64,000 bases of DNA from Prochlorococcus marinus str. SB (GTDB lineage: Bacteria; Cyanobacteriota; Cyanobacteriia; PCC-6307; Cyanobiaceae), in NCBI RefSeq assembly GCF_000760115.1, contig NZ_JNAS01000001.1, positions 248,001-312,000 on the forward strand, written 5' to 3'. A program made the position numbers and the translations under genes. Shown here piece after piece: positions 8,788-18,894 of this stretch; position 1 is the first letter of the stretch, and the number at the start of each line of letters is the position of its first letter. The notes under the pieces were generated by a model, which saw nothing but the letters and a program-made list of their open reading frames with translations, had not been told where the DNA came from and did not search any database.

Positions 8788-10212
8788 ATGCTTTCGTCAC
8801 AAATCAAATCAAATGAAATTATTTTTGGCAGTTGCAATAAGGATTTGTTAGAAGAAATTATTTTCTATGGGATTAGACTAGGGGCTGATTTTGTGGAAAT
8901 ATTTATAGAAAATACCGATAACTCAAGTGTTTTAGCTGAGGAAGATTTCATTACAAGTGTAAGTCCATCATTTGGAAGGGGTGCTGGTATTAGGATCTTT
9001 AAAGAAAAAAAGGATGGATTTGTAAGTACAAATGATTTAACAAAGCATGGCTTGATGAGATCGGTATCTCAGGCTATTGAGATGTTAGACATAACAAACA
9101 ACAATAAAGGGGATTCATTTAACGGTTTAAATGAACATAGGGACTATAGCTTATCCAAGAAAAAATGGATTAATGAAGTCCCATCTATTCATGAGATAAG
9201 TGAAAAACTACTACTCAGCTCAAAATCTCTAAAAAAGAATAACAAAATAATAACTAGAAAAGGAAGTTACTCAAGAAATTTGCAAGAAGTAATTATAGCT
9301 TGCAGTGATGGAACCTATGTCTCAGATATTAGGTTGCATCAAACAGTTGGACTCAATGTAATTGCTAGTGATGCCCAATATAGATCTAGTGGAAGTAGAA
9401 GATTTGGATCGTCAGGAATGCCTAATGAATTCAGATTATGGGATCACGAAAAAGCAGCTAATGAGGTGTTTGAAAGTTCAATGAATATGTTGTATGCAGA
9501 TTATGTTGATGCGGGACAAATGCCTGTTGTATTAGCTAATAAATTTGGTGGCGTTATATTCCACGAAGCCTGCGGTCATTTACTTGAAACTACTCAAATA
9601 GAAAGAGGAACAACACCATTTGAGAATAAATTGAATGAAAAAATTGCACATGAATCAGTAACAGCAATTGATGAAGGAATATCAGAAGGATCCTTTGGTT
9701 CATTATCTGTAGATGATGAAGGTATGGAACCAGAAAAATCAGTTCTTATAAAAAATGGAATTTTAAAAAAATTCATATCTGACAGAGCTGGTGAATTAAG
9801 AACTGGTCATAAAAGGACAGGGAGTGGAAGAAGACAAAATTATTCCTTTGCTGCAGCTTCAAGAATGAGAAATACTTATATAGCTAAGGGTGATCACTCG
9901 AAAGAGGATTTAATCAATAGTATTAGCGATGGACTTTACTGCAAATCAATGGGGGGTGGCAGTGTAGGTGCTACAGGACAATTTAATTTTGCGGTGGAAG
10001 AAGGATATCTTATCAAAAACGGAAAATTAACTACTCCAGTAAAGGGAGCAACTTTGATTGGTGAGGCAAAAGAAGTTATGCCAAAAATATCAATGTGCGG
10101 TAATGACCTCGAATTGGCTCCTGGATTCTGTGGATCCATTAGTGGAAGTGTCAACGTAACTGTTGGCCAACCTCATATTAAGGTTGATTCAATCACTGTT
10201 GGCGGTAGATAG
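8788..10212 (+). CDS. tldD: TldD metalloprotease subunit
   Basis: TldD and its partner TldE/PmbA form a heterodimeric metallopeptidase that trims unfolded peptides; in E. coli it also processes microcin B17 and degrades CcdA. The 474-residue protein has the active-site HExxxH in IFHEACGHLLE (about 258-268) and the Gly-rich C-terminal core with GGGSVG and APGFCGSISG. The partner follows after three bases, so the two are co-transcribed and probably made in equal amounts. Local substrates are unknown. Confidence 0.9.
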   Translation: MLSSQIKSNEIIFGSCNKDLLEEIIFYGIRLGADFVEIFIENTDNSSVLAEEDFITSVSPSFGRGAGIRIFKEKKDGFVSTNDLTKHGLMRSVSQAIEMLDITNNNKGDSFNGLNEHRDYSLSKKKWINEVPSIHEISEKLLLSSKSLKKNNKIITRKGSYSRNLQEVIIACSDGTYVSDIRLHQTVGLNVIASDAQYRSSGSRRFGSSGMPNEFRLWDHEKAANEVFESSMNMLYADYVDAGQMPVVLANKFGGVIFHEACGHLLETTQIERGTTPFENKLNEKIAHESVTAIDEGISEGSFGSLSVDDEGMEPEKSVLIKNGILKKFISDRAGELRTGHKRTGSGRRQNYSFAAASRMRNTYIAKGDHSKEDLINSISDGLYCKSMGGGSVGATGQFNFAVEEGYLIKNGKLTTPVKGATLIGEAKEVMPKISMCGNDLELAPGFCGSISGSVNVTVGQPHIKVDSITVGGR

Positions 10213-10215
10213 GAT

Positions 10216-11568
10216 ATGAATTCAAAAGAAATTACAACACAAATCTCCAAAGCTGCAGATTTCCTAAATCTTAAAAAATGGGATTATGGTGCAAGCTTTT
10301 CTAATGACTATTCTGTGCAAGTAGATAAAGGTGAGGCTAAACAACTTAAGGCAACACAAAAGCAAATTTTAACTTTAAGAGTTTGGAATGAATCTAATTT
10401 AGTCGGTATTACAACAACAAGTGATATCAGTGAATCTGGTATTAAAAAGGCTCTGAATCAAGCAAATATTGCATCTGATTTTGGCAACAAGAATGAAAGA
10501 ACAGAATTCTCTCCACTAGCTAAGTATCCTATTGAAGTTAAGGACGCAAAAAAAAGAGATCCTGTTGGAATTAAAAAATTACTTACGATTTTAAGAGAAG
10601 CAGAAGAAAAACTATTAGAAAGCCATGAATCCATAAAATCTGTTCCATATAATGGTCTATCTGAGAGTTTTTATGAAAGAGTTTATGCAAATAGTGATGG
10701 TGCATTTCGCAGTTATACCAAAAGTCAAGCTGCACTTTATTTATATGCAAGAGCACAAGAGAAAAATAAGAAACCTCGTAGCTCAGGTTCTGTAAAACTA
10801 GGATATGGAGTTGAAGATATAGATATTGAGTCTTGTATTAAAGACGCATCTAATAAAACAATTTCTCATTTAAATTATTCATCTATTGAAACTGCTAAAT
10901 ATTTAATATGTTTTTCCCCTGAGTCTTTTTTAACGATCATTAACGCCTTTAGTTCAATGTTTAATGCTAGAAGCATTTTAGATGGTGTCAGCTTATCAAA
11001 TAAAAATTCTATTGGAGAGAAGCTATCTACAGAAGCACTTAATATTTATGATGATGGTCTTCACGAAGAGAATATTTCTTCATCACCATTTGATGGAGAA
11101 GGAACTCCTACCAAAAGACTATGTTTAATTAAAAAAGGTAGAATTGAAAATTTTATACATTCTGAATCAACTGCAAGAATATTTAAAACAATCCCTACAG
11201 GCCACGCTGGACTAGGATCAAAAGTCTCAGTATCTCCTGATTGGATAGTAGTTGAGAAATCAGAGGGGAACTCTGATCTAAAAATATCATTAGATCATTC
11301 AACTTATGAGGGAGAATTTGTTTATATTGAAGAATTAAATGCGATCCATGCAGGTGTAAGAGCAAGCCAAGGTTCATTCTCTCTTCCATTTGATGGATGG
11401 CTCTATAAAAACGGTAAAAAAACCTCAATAGATTCTGCCACCGTAGCAGGAGACATCAAATATCTTATGAAAAACATAGTAAATATTGAATCAAGCCAAG
11501 AGGTAACAACAAGTGGAATTTCTCCACATATATGGGTAGATGAATTATCAATAACTGGTGACGCGTGA
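10216..11568 (+). CDS. pmbA: TldE/PmbA-like partner subunit
   Basis: This 450-residue paralogue of TldD lacks the HExxxH zinc site, as expected for the non-catalytic TldE/PmbA subunit. The family is recognised from an N-terminal region resembling TldD, the central GVSLSNKNSIG segment and the C-terminal SFSLPFDGWLYKNGK and TVAGD motifs. It forms the substrate tunnel with TldD. It is three bases downstream of tldD and overlaps the GTG start of fmt by 4 nt, giving a tight three-gene operon. Confidence 0.87.
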   Translation: MNSKEITTQISKAADFLNLKKWDYGASFSNDYSVQVDKGEAKQLKATQKQILTLRVWNESNLVGITTTSDISESGIKKALNQANIASDFGNKNERTEFSPLAKYPIEVKDAKKRDPVGIKKLLTILREAEEKLLESHESIKSVPYNGLSESFYERVYANSDGAFRSYTKSQAALYLYARAQEKNKKPRSSGSVKLGYGVEDIDIESCIKDASNKTISHLNYSSIETAKYLICFSPESFLTIINAFSSMFNARSILDGVSLSNKNSIGEKLSTEALNIYDDGLHEENISSSPFDGEGTPTKRLCLIKKGRIENFIHSESTARIFKTIPTGHAGLGSKVSVSPDWIVVEKSEGNSDLKISLDHSTYEGEFVYIEELNAIHAGVRASQGSFSLPFDGWLYKNGKKTSIDSATVAGDIKYLMKNIVNIESSQEVTTSGISPHIWVDELSITGDA

Positions 11569-12551
11569 GAATTATATTCTGGGGAACACCTGAGTATTCA
11601 ATCGCTAGCCTTGATATTTTTATTAAATCTAAGCATGAGGTAATTGCAGTAGTTAGCCAACCGGATAAGAAAAGATCTAGGGGAAATAAATTAATACCCT
11701 CTCCTGTCAAAAGCTTTGCCGAGCAAGAAAATTTAAAAATTTATACTCCAGCAAAAATCAAGGACAATATACATTTTATAAATGAACTTAAATCACTTTC
11801 TTGTGATTTATTTATTGTTATAGCTTACGGGAAAATTTTACCCAAAGAGATATTGGAGATCCCAAAATTTGGTTGTTGGAACGCACATGCTTCATTACTT
11901 CCAAGATGGCGTGGTGCTGCTCCAATTCAATGGTCTCTAATAAAAGGTGATGAATTTACTGGTGTAGGAATTATGAAAATGAATGAGGGACTAGATACTG
12001 GGGACTTATTATTGGAAGAAAAAATTAAAATCGATAATGACGATAATTTAAATACACTATCGGAAAGACTTAGTATTTTATCTGCAAAATTATTTTTAAA
12101 TGCTACATATTTAATAGAAGAAAATATTAAGAAAAATACTAATTTTCAATTAACAAAACAACATAGCCTTGGAAGAGAAATTACTTACGCAAGAATGATT
12201 GAAAAATCAGACTTTAAAGTTGATTGGGGTAATGAGGCAATTAAAATTTCTCAAAAAATAAAAGCATTATACCCACGAGCAAATACAACTTTTAGAGGTA
12301 AGAACCTTAAAATACTTAAAATCAAAGTTTTGACTAGTGATGAAATTAAAAATGAAAAATACCTTTTAATGAGCCATTATTCAAGACCAGGTATTATTCT
12401 TGATGTAATAGAAAATGAAGGAATTATAATTTCAACTAAAACTGATCCGATTATTTTGTTAGTAGGAAAACTTGAAGGCAAAAACATTTCTAGCAAGAAG
12501 CAATTGATTCAACAGTTAAAGCCTTCAGCAGGTGAATATTTCTCAGATTAA
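11565..12551 (+). CDS. fmt: Methionyl-tRNA formyltransferase
   Basis: Fmt transfers a formyl group from 10-formyl-THF to Met-tRNAfMet, preparing it for initiation. The 328-residue protein begins MRIIFWGTPEYSIASL from a GTG overlapping the pmbA stop (GTGA). It shows the catalytic hallmark NAHASLLPRWRGAAPIQW (about 107-124), including the Asn and His, and the GEGLDTGD-like loop NEGLDTGDLLL. The C-terminal OB-like tRNA-binding domain follows. The tRNA substrate gene is in this window at 35.4 kb. Confidence 0.95.
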   Translation: MRIIFWGTPEYSIASLDIFIKSKHEVIAVVSQPDKKRSRGNKLIPSPVKSFAEQENLKIYTPAKIKDNIHFINELKSLSCDLFIVIAYGKILPKEILEIPKFGCWNAHASLLPRWRGAAPIQWSLIKGDEFTGVGIMKMNEGLDTGDLLLEEKIKIDNDDNLNTLSERLSILSAKLFLNATYLIEENIKKNTNFQLTKQHSLGREITYARMIEKSDFKVDWGNEAIKISQKIKALYPRANTTFRGKNLKILKIKVLTSDEIKNEKYLLMSHYSRPGIILDVIENEGIIISTKTDPIILLVGKLEGKNISSKKQLIQQLKPSAGEYFSD

Positions 12552-13261
12552 GTTTTAGATTCTTTTTTTGAGAATCCCCAAATGAAAGCAAAAAGAATCA
12601 AAAAATAAAAATAATAATCTGGCAGAATAGACTCTTTAATTAACGTATTTAGTAATAGCTTAATCCCAACTATCAAAATTGCTACATAACCGGCTGTTTC
12701 TAATCTAGAAAATATATCCAGAAGTTTTAGAAAAATCCCCGATGTAAATCTTAATGCTAATACACCAATTACTGCTCCAAATATAATTAATATATACTGA
12801 TCGCTTATAGCCACTGCAGTAGTAATACTGTCTATGGAAAAAGCAAAATCAGTAATTGAAAGAAGTGCTACAACTCTTAAGAACCTAAAATTATTATTTT
12901 TATTTTCTTTACCATTTTCAGCGTTGTCTATATCTGAATTTAAAAAAACATTAGAGAAGAATAAATAAATTAAATAAAAACCTGCAAAAACTCTTATGAG
13001 AATAAACTTTAGAAGAACATTAGATAATATGATTAGAATAATTCTAAATAATAAAGATATTGTTATGCCAATATTTAAGGCTCTTGACCTTAATTCTGAA
13101 CTATCGAGGGATTTTGTAAGAGAAGCTAATGCTACAGCATTATCTGCCGATAATAATAATTCTAGAGCAATTAATATTGGTAAAAGTGTAAAGATTTCGT
13201 ACCAACTGTCTACCTGATCTAGTGTGGGTATAAAAGAATTTATTGCGGCTGAATCCATCAA
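12548..13261 (-). CDS. TerC-family membrane protein
   Basis: TerC proteins are multi-span membrane proteins; bacterial members are linked to manganese export or tellurite resistance and a plastid member is needed for thylakoid biogenesis. The 237-residue product has about seven hydrophobic segments. It carries the acidic intramembrane motifs LELLLSADNAVALA (about 33-46) and ITDFAFSIDSITTAVAISD (about 135-153). It converges with fmt, the stops overlapping by 4 nt, and diverges from mfd across a short spacer. Metal transport is inferred from the family. Confidence 0.88.
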   Translation of the reverse strand: MMDSAAINSFIPTLDQVDSWYEIFTLLPILIALELLLSADNAVALASLTKSLDSSELRSRALNIGITISLLFRIILIILSNVLLKFILIRVFAGFYLIYLFFSNVFLNSDIDNAENGKENKNNNFRFLRVVALLSITDFAFSIDSITTAVAISDQYILIIFGAVIGVLALRFTSGIFLKLLDIFSRLETAGYVAILIVGIKLLLNTLIKESILPDYYFYFLILFAFIWGFSKKESKT

Positions 13262-13332
13262 ATATTATTCACAATCAGTATAAAATCTAATATAATGTAT
13301 CGGATATTTGTAATCAAGATTGATAGTTATAA

Positions 13333-16300
13333 ATGAGTTTAAATACTTTAGTTGATTATATTTCGAACTCACAAATTACTTCTGAATTAATAAAAAGAAT
13401 TTCAAAAAGTAATGAATTAAATATTATTGGTTCAAGTAGATATGCAAAATCAATAATATTAGATAGCATCGCAAAAAAAGAGAAAAAAAATATATTATTA
13501 ATTTGTCCTAATGTAGAAATTGCCTACAAATGGATTGGTTATTTTGAAAGTATAAATGATAAAGCAGTTTTATATTATCCTCCAACAGAACATCTACCAT
13601 ACTTATCAATTAACAAATCCAAAGAGATTGAATTTAGTCAGCTTACTGTTTTATCCAAATTAATAAAAAAAAAGAAAAATGAACCTAATATTGTTATATC
13701 AACTGAGAGATCACTACAACCTCATCTCATAAATAAAAACCTATTAATTGAAAACAAGTTAGATTTGCAAAAAGGGGTTCAAATCGAGATTCAAGAATTA
13801 GCAAATAAACTTACTTTGCTGGGTTATACGAAGGATAATGTAACTTCAACAGAAGGATTCTGGAGTAGGAGAGGGGAAATAATAGATATTTATCCTGTCA
13901 ATAATGAGTTTCCTATAAGATTAGAATTTTTTGATAATGTAATTGAGAAAATAAGAGAATATGATCCTCATACACAGAAAACTTTAGAAAGTATAAATAA
14001 TATTGAAATAATACAGGCTGGATTTGATTCGCTAATAAAAGATAAGTTAAATAATTTATCTAAGAACAATCTTTTTAATTCAGAAGATATAAATAAAAAT
14101 AATCTTGATCGTTATTTAGGAATAATTGAAGAAGAACCCTCAAACATAATAGATTTTATAAATAGGGAAACAATTCTTGTAATTGATGAATTAGAAGATT
14201 GTAAAAAATTTGCAAATAATTGGTATCTAGATTCAGAAAGTAATTTTGATAATTGTACGTATGAAGTAAATGAGAACCTTAAAAATAATGACATTAATTT
14301 AGAGGCCAAACCTAATTTGCATTTAAAGTTTGACGAAATATTAAATTCACTAGGAAATTTTAATTTAATAAAATTTTATGAATTTGAATCTAAAATCAAT
14401 ATTGATAATAGATTTTTGTTAAACGATAAAAGATTAAATTCATACTCTAAAAATGTAGGTAAATTATCCAATGATATAAATAAAAATATAAAAAACAATG
14501 AAAAAGTATGGATATTATCAGCACAACCATTGAGAACAAGGACTTTACTTTTTGAGCACGAATGTAATGCAAACTACTTAAACAATCCTAATGATATTGA
14601 TGAAGCATATAAGTCAATTAATAATTCAACTCCTCTAATTTTAAAAAATAAGAACAATTACGAAATAGAGGGGTTTTATCTACCGATATGGAAAATTGTC
14701 CTGATAACAGATAAAGAATTATTTTCACAACAATCTCTTTTTAATAACGTATTCATAAGAAGAAAAAAAAGAAGTGTCAATTCAAATATAAATGTAAATA
14801 AGATTAGTCCCGGTGATTTTATAGTTCATAAAAATCATGGAATAGGGAAATTTTTAAAAATAGAAAAAATAAATATAACCGGAGATTCAAGAGATTATTT
14901 AGTCATTCAATATCAAGATGGGAAGATAAGTGTTGCAGCTGATCAACTTGGTAGTGTTAACAGATATAGATCAAGCGGAAAAATAAAGCCGAAAATAAAT
15001 AAATTAGGAGGGACAGAATGGGAAAAAATAAAAGATAAAAATAAGAAACAAATCAAAAAAGTTGCTGTCGATATTTTAAAACTTTATGCAAAGAGAGAAA
15101 AATTAAAGGGTTACATTTACCCAGAAGATGGTCCTTGGCAAGATGAATTAGAGGAATCATTCCCTTATCAACCAACACCTGACCAAATTTCTGCTGTAGA
15201 AGAAATAAAATCTGATATGGAAAGCGATAAGCCAATGGACAGGCTTGTTTGTGGAGATGTAGGATTTGGAAAAACAGAAGTAGCTGTTCGGGCTATTTTT
15301 AAGGCTATTACATCAGGCAAACAGGTAATATTACTCGCACCCACAACAATCCTAGCTCAGCAACATTGGAGAACAATAAGTAATAGATTTTCACCTTACC
15401 CAATAAAAGTATCTTTACTCAATAGATTCAAAACCGTTAATGAAAGAAAGGAAATCTATGCAGGTTTGAAAAATAACAAAATTGATTTAGTTGTAGCAAC
15501 GCATCAAATTTTAGGAAAAGAAATAGAAATTAAAAACTTAGGACTACTAGTTATTGATGAAGAACAAAGATTTGGAGTAAGGCAAAAGGAGAAAATAAAA
15601 AAAATCAAAACCAACATAGACGTTTTAACTCTTTCGGCAACTCCAATTCCAAGAACTCTTTATATGAGCTTATCTGGACTAAGACAAATGAGCTTACTAA
15701 ATACTCCTCCACCATCAAGAAGATCAATAAAAACATATTTATCTGAAATAGATATGGATGTTATAAGAACTGCAATAAATCAAGAACTTGATAGGGGAGG
15801 TCAAATTTTTTATGTTCTTCCAAGAATTTCTGATATAGATCAAGCTGTTAACAAATTAAAAAATATGTTTCCCAACTTAAAATTTATTGTTGCTCATGGG
15901 CAAATGAACGAAACAGAGCTTGAAAATGCAATGATTGCTTTTAATAATGGAGAAGTAGATCTAATGATATGCACAACGATAATTGAAAGTGGATTAGACA
16001 TCCCTAAAGTAAATACAATCATTATTGAAGATTCTCACAAATTTGGCCTTTCACAACTTTATCAACTTAGAGGAAGAGTTGGTAGAAGCGGTGTACAAGC
16101 ACATGCTTGGTTATTTTATCCAAATATAAATAAAATTAATGACGCTGCAAAACAAAGATTGAAAGCGATAAAAGACTTTTCAGAACTAGGTAGTGGATAC
16201 CAACTTGCAATGAAAGATATGGAAATAAGAGGTGTTGGTAGTTTACTAGGAGAAGAACAAAGTGGAAAGGTTAATGCTATTGGATATGATTTATATATAG

Positions 16301-16842
16301 AAATGCTCCATGAGGCTATTTCAGAAATCAGCGGACAAGAAATACCTGAAGTTAACGACACTCAAATTGATCTACCAATAAATGCATTTATACCTGCAAC
16401 ATGGATATTAAATAGAGAAGAGAAGCTTGAGGCTTACAAATCTGCTACTGAATGTTCAAATAATGATGAATTAACTGAATTAGCTACAGACTGGGTAAAT
16501 AGATATGGAAACTTACCCAAACCTGTTGAGTCACTAATTATGATAATGAGACTAAAATTACTAGCTAAAAAATGTGGTTTTAATAAAATCAAGCTAAAAA
16601 AGCCAAACATCTTAATAGAGACAAAATTAAAAAATTCTACTTTTAAAATACTCAAAAATTCTTTGGCAAGTAGCGTTCATAATAAATTTAATTTTAATGA
16701 AGGCGAACAATTATCTACCATCACAATAAGGGGTTTAGGTGCAACTGAAATTCAGAATCAAATTGATCAACTAATATTGTGGTTCGGGTCTTTTGAAAGA
16801 GAAATAAAGAATTTCGACAAAGACCTTATTAAAATAGAATAA
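13333..16842 (+). CDS. mfd: Transcription-repair coupling factor
   Basis: Mfd removes RNA polymerase stalled at DNA lesions and recruits UvrA. The 1169-residue length is typical. From N to C I see the UvrB-like module (about 1-340), the RNA polymerase-interaction domain (GDFIVHKNHGIGKFL near 495), the RecG-like translocase with Walker A CGDVGFGKTE (about 637-646), DEEQ (Walker B), TLSATPIPRTL and the GRVGRSG motif VI, then the C-terminal regulatory domain. It stands alone, downstream of a divergent terC, so it probably has its own promoter in that 71-bp spacer. Confidence 0.96.
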   Translation: MSLNTLVDYISNSQITSELIKRISKSNELNIIGSSRYAKSIILDSIAKKEKKNILLICPNVEIAYKWIGYFESINDKAVLYYPPTEHLPYLSINKSKEIEFSQLTVLSKLIKKKKNEPNIVISTERSLQPHLINKNLLIENKLDLQKGVQIEIQELANKLTLLGYTKDNVTSTEGFWSRRGEIIDIYPVNNEFPIRLEFFDNVIEKIREYDPHTQKTLESINNIEIIQAGFDSLIKDKLNNLSKNNLFNSEDINKNNLDRYLGIIEEEPSNIIDFINRETILVIDELEDCKKFANNWYLDSESNFDNCTYEVNENLKNNDINLEAKPNLHLKFDEILNSLGNFNLIKFYEFESKINIDNRFLLNDKRLNSYSKNVGKLSNDINKNIKNNEKVWILSAQPLRTRTLLFEHECNANYLNNPNDIDEAYKSINNSTPLILKNKNNYEIEGFYLPIWKIVLITDKELFSQQSLFNNVFIRRKKRSVNSNINVNKISPGDFIVHKNHGIGKFLKIEKINITGDSRDYLVIQYQDGKISVAADQLGSVNRYRSSGKIKPKINKLGGTEWEKIKDKNKKQIKKVAVDILKLYAKREKLKGYIYPEDGPWQDELEESFPYQPTPDQISAVEEIKSDMESDKPMDRLVCGDVGFGKTEVAVRAIFKAITSGKQVILLAPTTILAQQHWRTISNRFSPYPIKVSLLNRFKTVNERKEIYAGLKNNKIDLVVATHQILGKEIEIKNLGLLVIDEEQRFGVRQKEKIKKIKTNIDVLTLSATPIPRTLYMSLSGLRQMSLLNTPPPSRRSIKTYLSEIDMDVIRTAINQELDRGGQIFYVLPRISDIDQAVNKLKNMFPNLKFIVAHGQMNETELENAMIAFNNGEVDLMICTTIIESGLDIPKVNTIIIEDSHKFGLSQLYQLRGRVGRSGVQAHAWLFYPNINKINDAAKQRLKAIKDFSELGSGYQLAMKDMEIRGVGSLLGEEQSGKVNAIGYDLYIEMLHEAISEISGQEIPEVNDTQIDLPINAFIPATWILNREEKLEAYKSATECSNNDELTELATDWVNRYGNLPKPVESLIMIMRLKLLAKKCGFNKIKLKKPNILIETKLKNSTFKILKNSLASSVHNKFNFNEGEQLSTITIRGLGATEIQNQIDQLILWFGSFEREIKNFDKDLIKIE

Positions 16843-16914
16843 ATTATTAAATAATTATTTAAAATCCGCGAAACAGTTTGATTTCGGTTAGGTTTATAAA
16901 AATTTATTTAATTT

Positions 16915-17076
16915 ATGGGTGAATATATAGACGTCGGAATCCAAAATTCGATTTTACCTTTATCAATTATTCTTTCATCAATTGTAATTGGCATATTTGC
17001 ATTATTTGAAGAAGAAACAGAAAATGATGACGATGACTCAGATTCAGGAAGTGGCGGCCTAATGCAACCTATTTGA
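16915..17076 (+). CDS. Small conserved-type membrane protein
   Basis: This 53-residue frame has one N-terminal hydrophobic helix (about 13-31) followed by an acidic, Asp/Ser/Gly-rich tail (EEETENDDDDSDSGSGG) ending LMQPI. The composition is not random and resembles small thylakoid-associated proteins of picocyanobacteria, but I cannot name the family. It converges with the membrane protein at 17079, leaving only two bases between the stops. Confidence 0.65.
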   Translation: MGEYIDVGIQNSILPLSIILSSIVIGIFALFEEETENDDDDSDSGSGGLMQPI

Positions 17077-17078
17077 AA

Positions 17079-17447
17079 TTATTTATAAACAATTTGTTTT
17101 GACTTTCTCTTAGAGATTTTAAATAACCTATTAAAAGAACCTACCATTAAAATAAGAGCAGTAAAAGTAGATACGAAAATAAAAATCACCAAAAATATCT
17201 CATAGAGATATGAAAGGAGTTCAATTAATAACAAAAAAGTTTTATGAAATGTCGAGGTTAGATTTTTTAAAAGCAAATTCTTATTAGGAATTAAATAATT
17301 TATATAAACTAATAAAACACTCAAAATAAACAAAAAGAAAGATTCAGTAAATAGTCTTCTTTTAGATTTTCTTCTTAAATTTAATTTTTTTTTAAAAATA
17401 TATTTATCATTTTTAATATTCAAATTTGGGATGTTTAAATCTGCCAT
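17079..17447 (-). CDS. Conserved-type two-helix membrane protein, unknown function
   Basis: The 122-residue product has a basic N-terminus (KKKLNLRRKSKRR), a first helix at about 33-51 and a second, longer hydrophobic stretch at about 70-108, then a basic C-terminus. The charge pattern puts both ends in the cytoplasm. I do not recognise a named domain. It is the last of a minus-strand run extending from dapB down to here and is probably co-expressed with at least the DUF4335 gene upstream. Confidence 0.6.
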   Translation of the reverse strand: MADLNIPNLNIKNDKYIFKKKLNLRRKSKRRLFTESFFLFILSVLLVYINYLIPNKNLLLKNLTSTFHKTFLLLIELLSYLYEIFLVIFIFVSTFTALILMVGSFNRLFKISKRKSKQIVYK

Positions 17448-17535
17448 TCATCAAAGCTCAAAGAATAAATTTGAATTACTCTGAAAAGAAATTAACCTAT
17501 AGTATCGTGTTTGTATTTAAGATGCTAATTACTCT

Positions 17536-18123
17536 TTATTCAGAGTTTATTAGTTCTTTTTTTTCTATATTTTCAAAAGGACTATAAAAATAAATAAAAG
17601 AAGAAGAGAATAGAATTAAAGAGCAAATTGCAATAAAAGGTGGAATAAAGAAATTAAAAAATTTAACTTTTTTATTTAACCCAAATCTTAATTTTTTTGG
17701 AATGTTAGTAGTTATATCAGTTTTTTTAATTCTTACTTTTGGAGATTCATTTAACTGATCAAAACAATTTATGGTATCTGAAAGCAATGAATTACCAATC
17801 TTTAGAACTAAAGGCTTTACATTTGCTTTAGAGCTTTTGAGAACAATATTATGCATGTGGAGATTATCCGCTTTTAAATCGATTAATTTAGACTCATATA
17901 TTGGAATTTCGTTTTTGATTAAAAGATTTGAATAAATATAAAAAGCATCCATAATAGGCCCTAAATGTTCAATTTTGCCCTCAATAAGTGGTTTATTAAC
18001 TATAGTTAATTTCCACTGAGAAATTATAGATATTTGATCTTTATTTTCATTATTGGAATAATCTGGCAATCCGATTATTTCGAGACTTACTGAAGATTGA
18101 TGAAATGACAATTTATTTTGCAT
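17536..18123 (-). CDS. DUF4335 cyanobacterial protein
   Basis: This 195-residue protein opens with the conserved LSFHQSSVSLEIIGLPDYS and has a mixed strand/helix N-terminal domain that resembles DUF4335. A membrane helix lies at about 158-178 and is followed by a short acidic tail, so it is probably anchored by its C-terminal part. In cyanobacteria DUF4335 genes often sit beside DUF3038 genes, as here (four bases apart). The pair's biochemical function is unknown. Confidence 0.7.
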   Translation of the reverse strand: MQNKLSFHQSSVSLEIIGLPDYSNNENKDQISIISQWKLTIVNKPLIEGKIEHLGPIMDAFYIYSNLLIKNEIPIYESKLIDLKADNLHMHNIVLKSSKANVKPLVLKIGNSLLSDTINCFDQLNESPKVRIKKTDITTNIPKKLRFGLNKKVKFFNFFIPPFIAICSLILFSSSFIYFYSPFENIEKKELINSE

Positions 18124-18127
18124 TATA

Positions 18128-18652
18128 TTAAAAATCGTATAAAAAATTCTTCAACTTTTGATAACCCTGATTTGAGATACAAAAAGATAACATTAGCAAT
18201 GATTTTATTATAATCTCACCATTTTCAGCTTGATTTAAAAGCTTTTTCACTCTCATACTATCTAAATTAAATCTCTCTTTAATCAACTCAATAAATCTCT
18301 TATTGAAATCAGTCCAAATAATTGAATTCTTTTTATTATCTTCTTTAGATTTCAGTATCTCTCTTATATAAGGATATAAATATTTAGACATTTCAACGGT
18401 GATTTTAATTAAGGCATCGAATTCGTTTAATTTAATATTATTATTAACATAAGATTTTCTCAATGGATTATTATTCCTTAATTTCCAAATAGTAATTTTA
18501 TTTGGAAGAACATCATTTAAATCAAGTTTATTTGATAAAGCGTAAAGGGATTGAATACCATTTAAATCAATAGTTTCTAGAATTAATAATAATAAATCAA
18601 GTTTCTCTATAGATTGTCTTGATACCTGATTTCCCTTAGTTAAATCTGTAAT
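18128..18652 (-). CDS. DUF3038 cyanobacterial protein with probable ATT start
   Basis: The first usual start codon in this frame is TTG at 18463, which would leave 111 residues and cut into the conserved NNNPLRKSY segment. Open coding sequence continues upstream to a stop at 18664. It encodes further DUF3038-like residues, including SIEKLDLLLLILETIDLNG and TIWKLRNNNPL. No ATG, GTG or TTG occurs in that extension. ATT at 18652 would give 174 residues, the normal family size. Function is unknown, but the DUF2949-DUF3038-DUF4335 order suggests one operon. A decayed start with reinitiation at TTG is the alternative. Confidence 0.7.
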   Translation of the reverse strand: MTDLTKGNQVSRQSIEKLDLLLLILETIDLNGIQSLYALSNKLDLNDVLPNKITIWKLRNNNPLRKSYVNNNIKLNEFDALIKITVEMSKYLYPYIREILKSKEDNKKNSIIWTDFNKRFIELIKERFNLDSMRVKKLLNQAENGEIIIKSLLMLSFCISNQGYQKLKNFLYDF

Positions 18653-18691
18653 TGTTCTCGATTAAGATATAAGAAAATTATAACAGAATTA

Positions 18692-18889
18692 TTAATCCAT
18701 TTTTTGAAATAAAAATGAATATAACTTATCTAGTTCTTCAATAGTTAGAATTCCATAACTCCATAATAATATTGGTAATGGAGTGTTATTTCTTACAGAT
18801 AATTTTATACCGAGTTCAATAGTTGATTCATCTAAACCTAATACATTAAATAAATAAATTATCATTTCTCTTGATAAATAATTATTCAT
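18692..18889 (-). CDS. DUF2949 cyanobacterial protein
   Basis: This 65-residue, mostly helical protein contains LPILLWSYGILTIEELDKL, matching the DUF2949 signature (LPxxLWxYGLI followed by an acidic amphipathic helix). DUF2949 proteins are small, soluble and largely cyanobacterial; no function is known. The gene lies five bases downstream of the UbiH-like monooxygenase and just upstream of DUF3038, on the same strand. Confidence 0.7.
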   Translation of the reverse strand: MNNYLSREMIIYLFNVLGLDESTIELGIKLSVRNNTPLPILLWSYGILTIEELDKLYSFLFQKMD

Positions 18890-18894
18890 GAATT

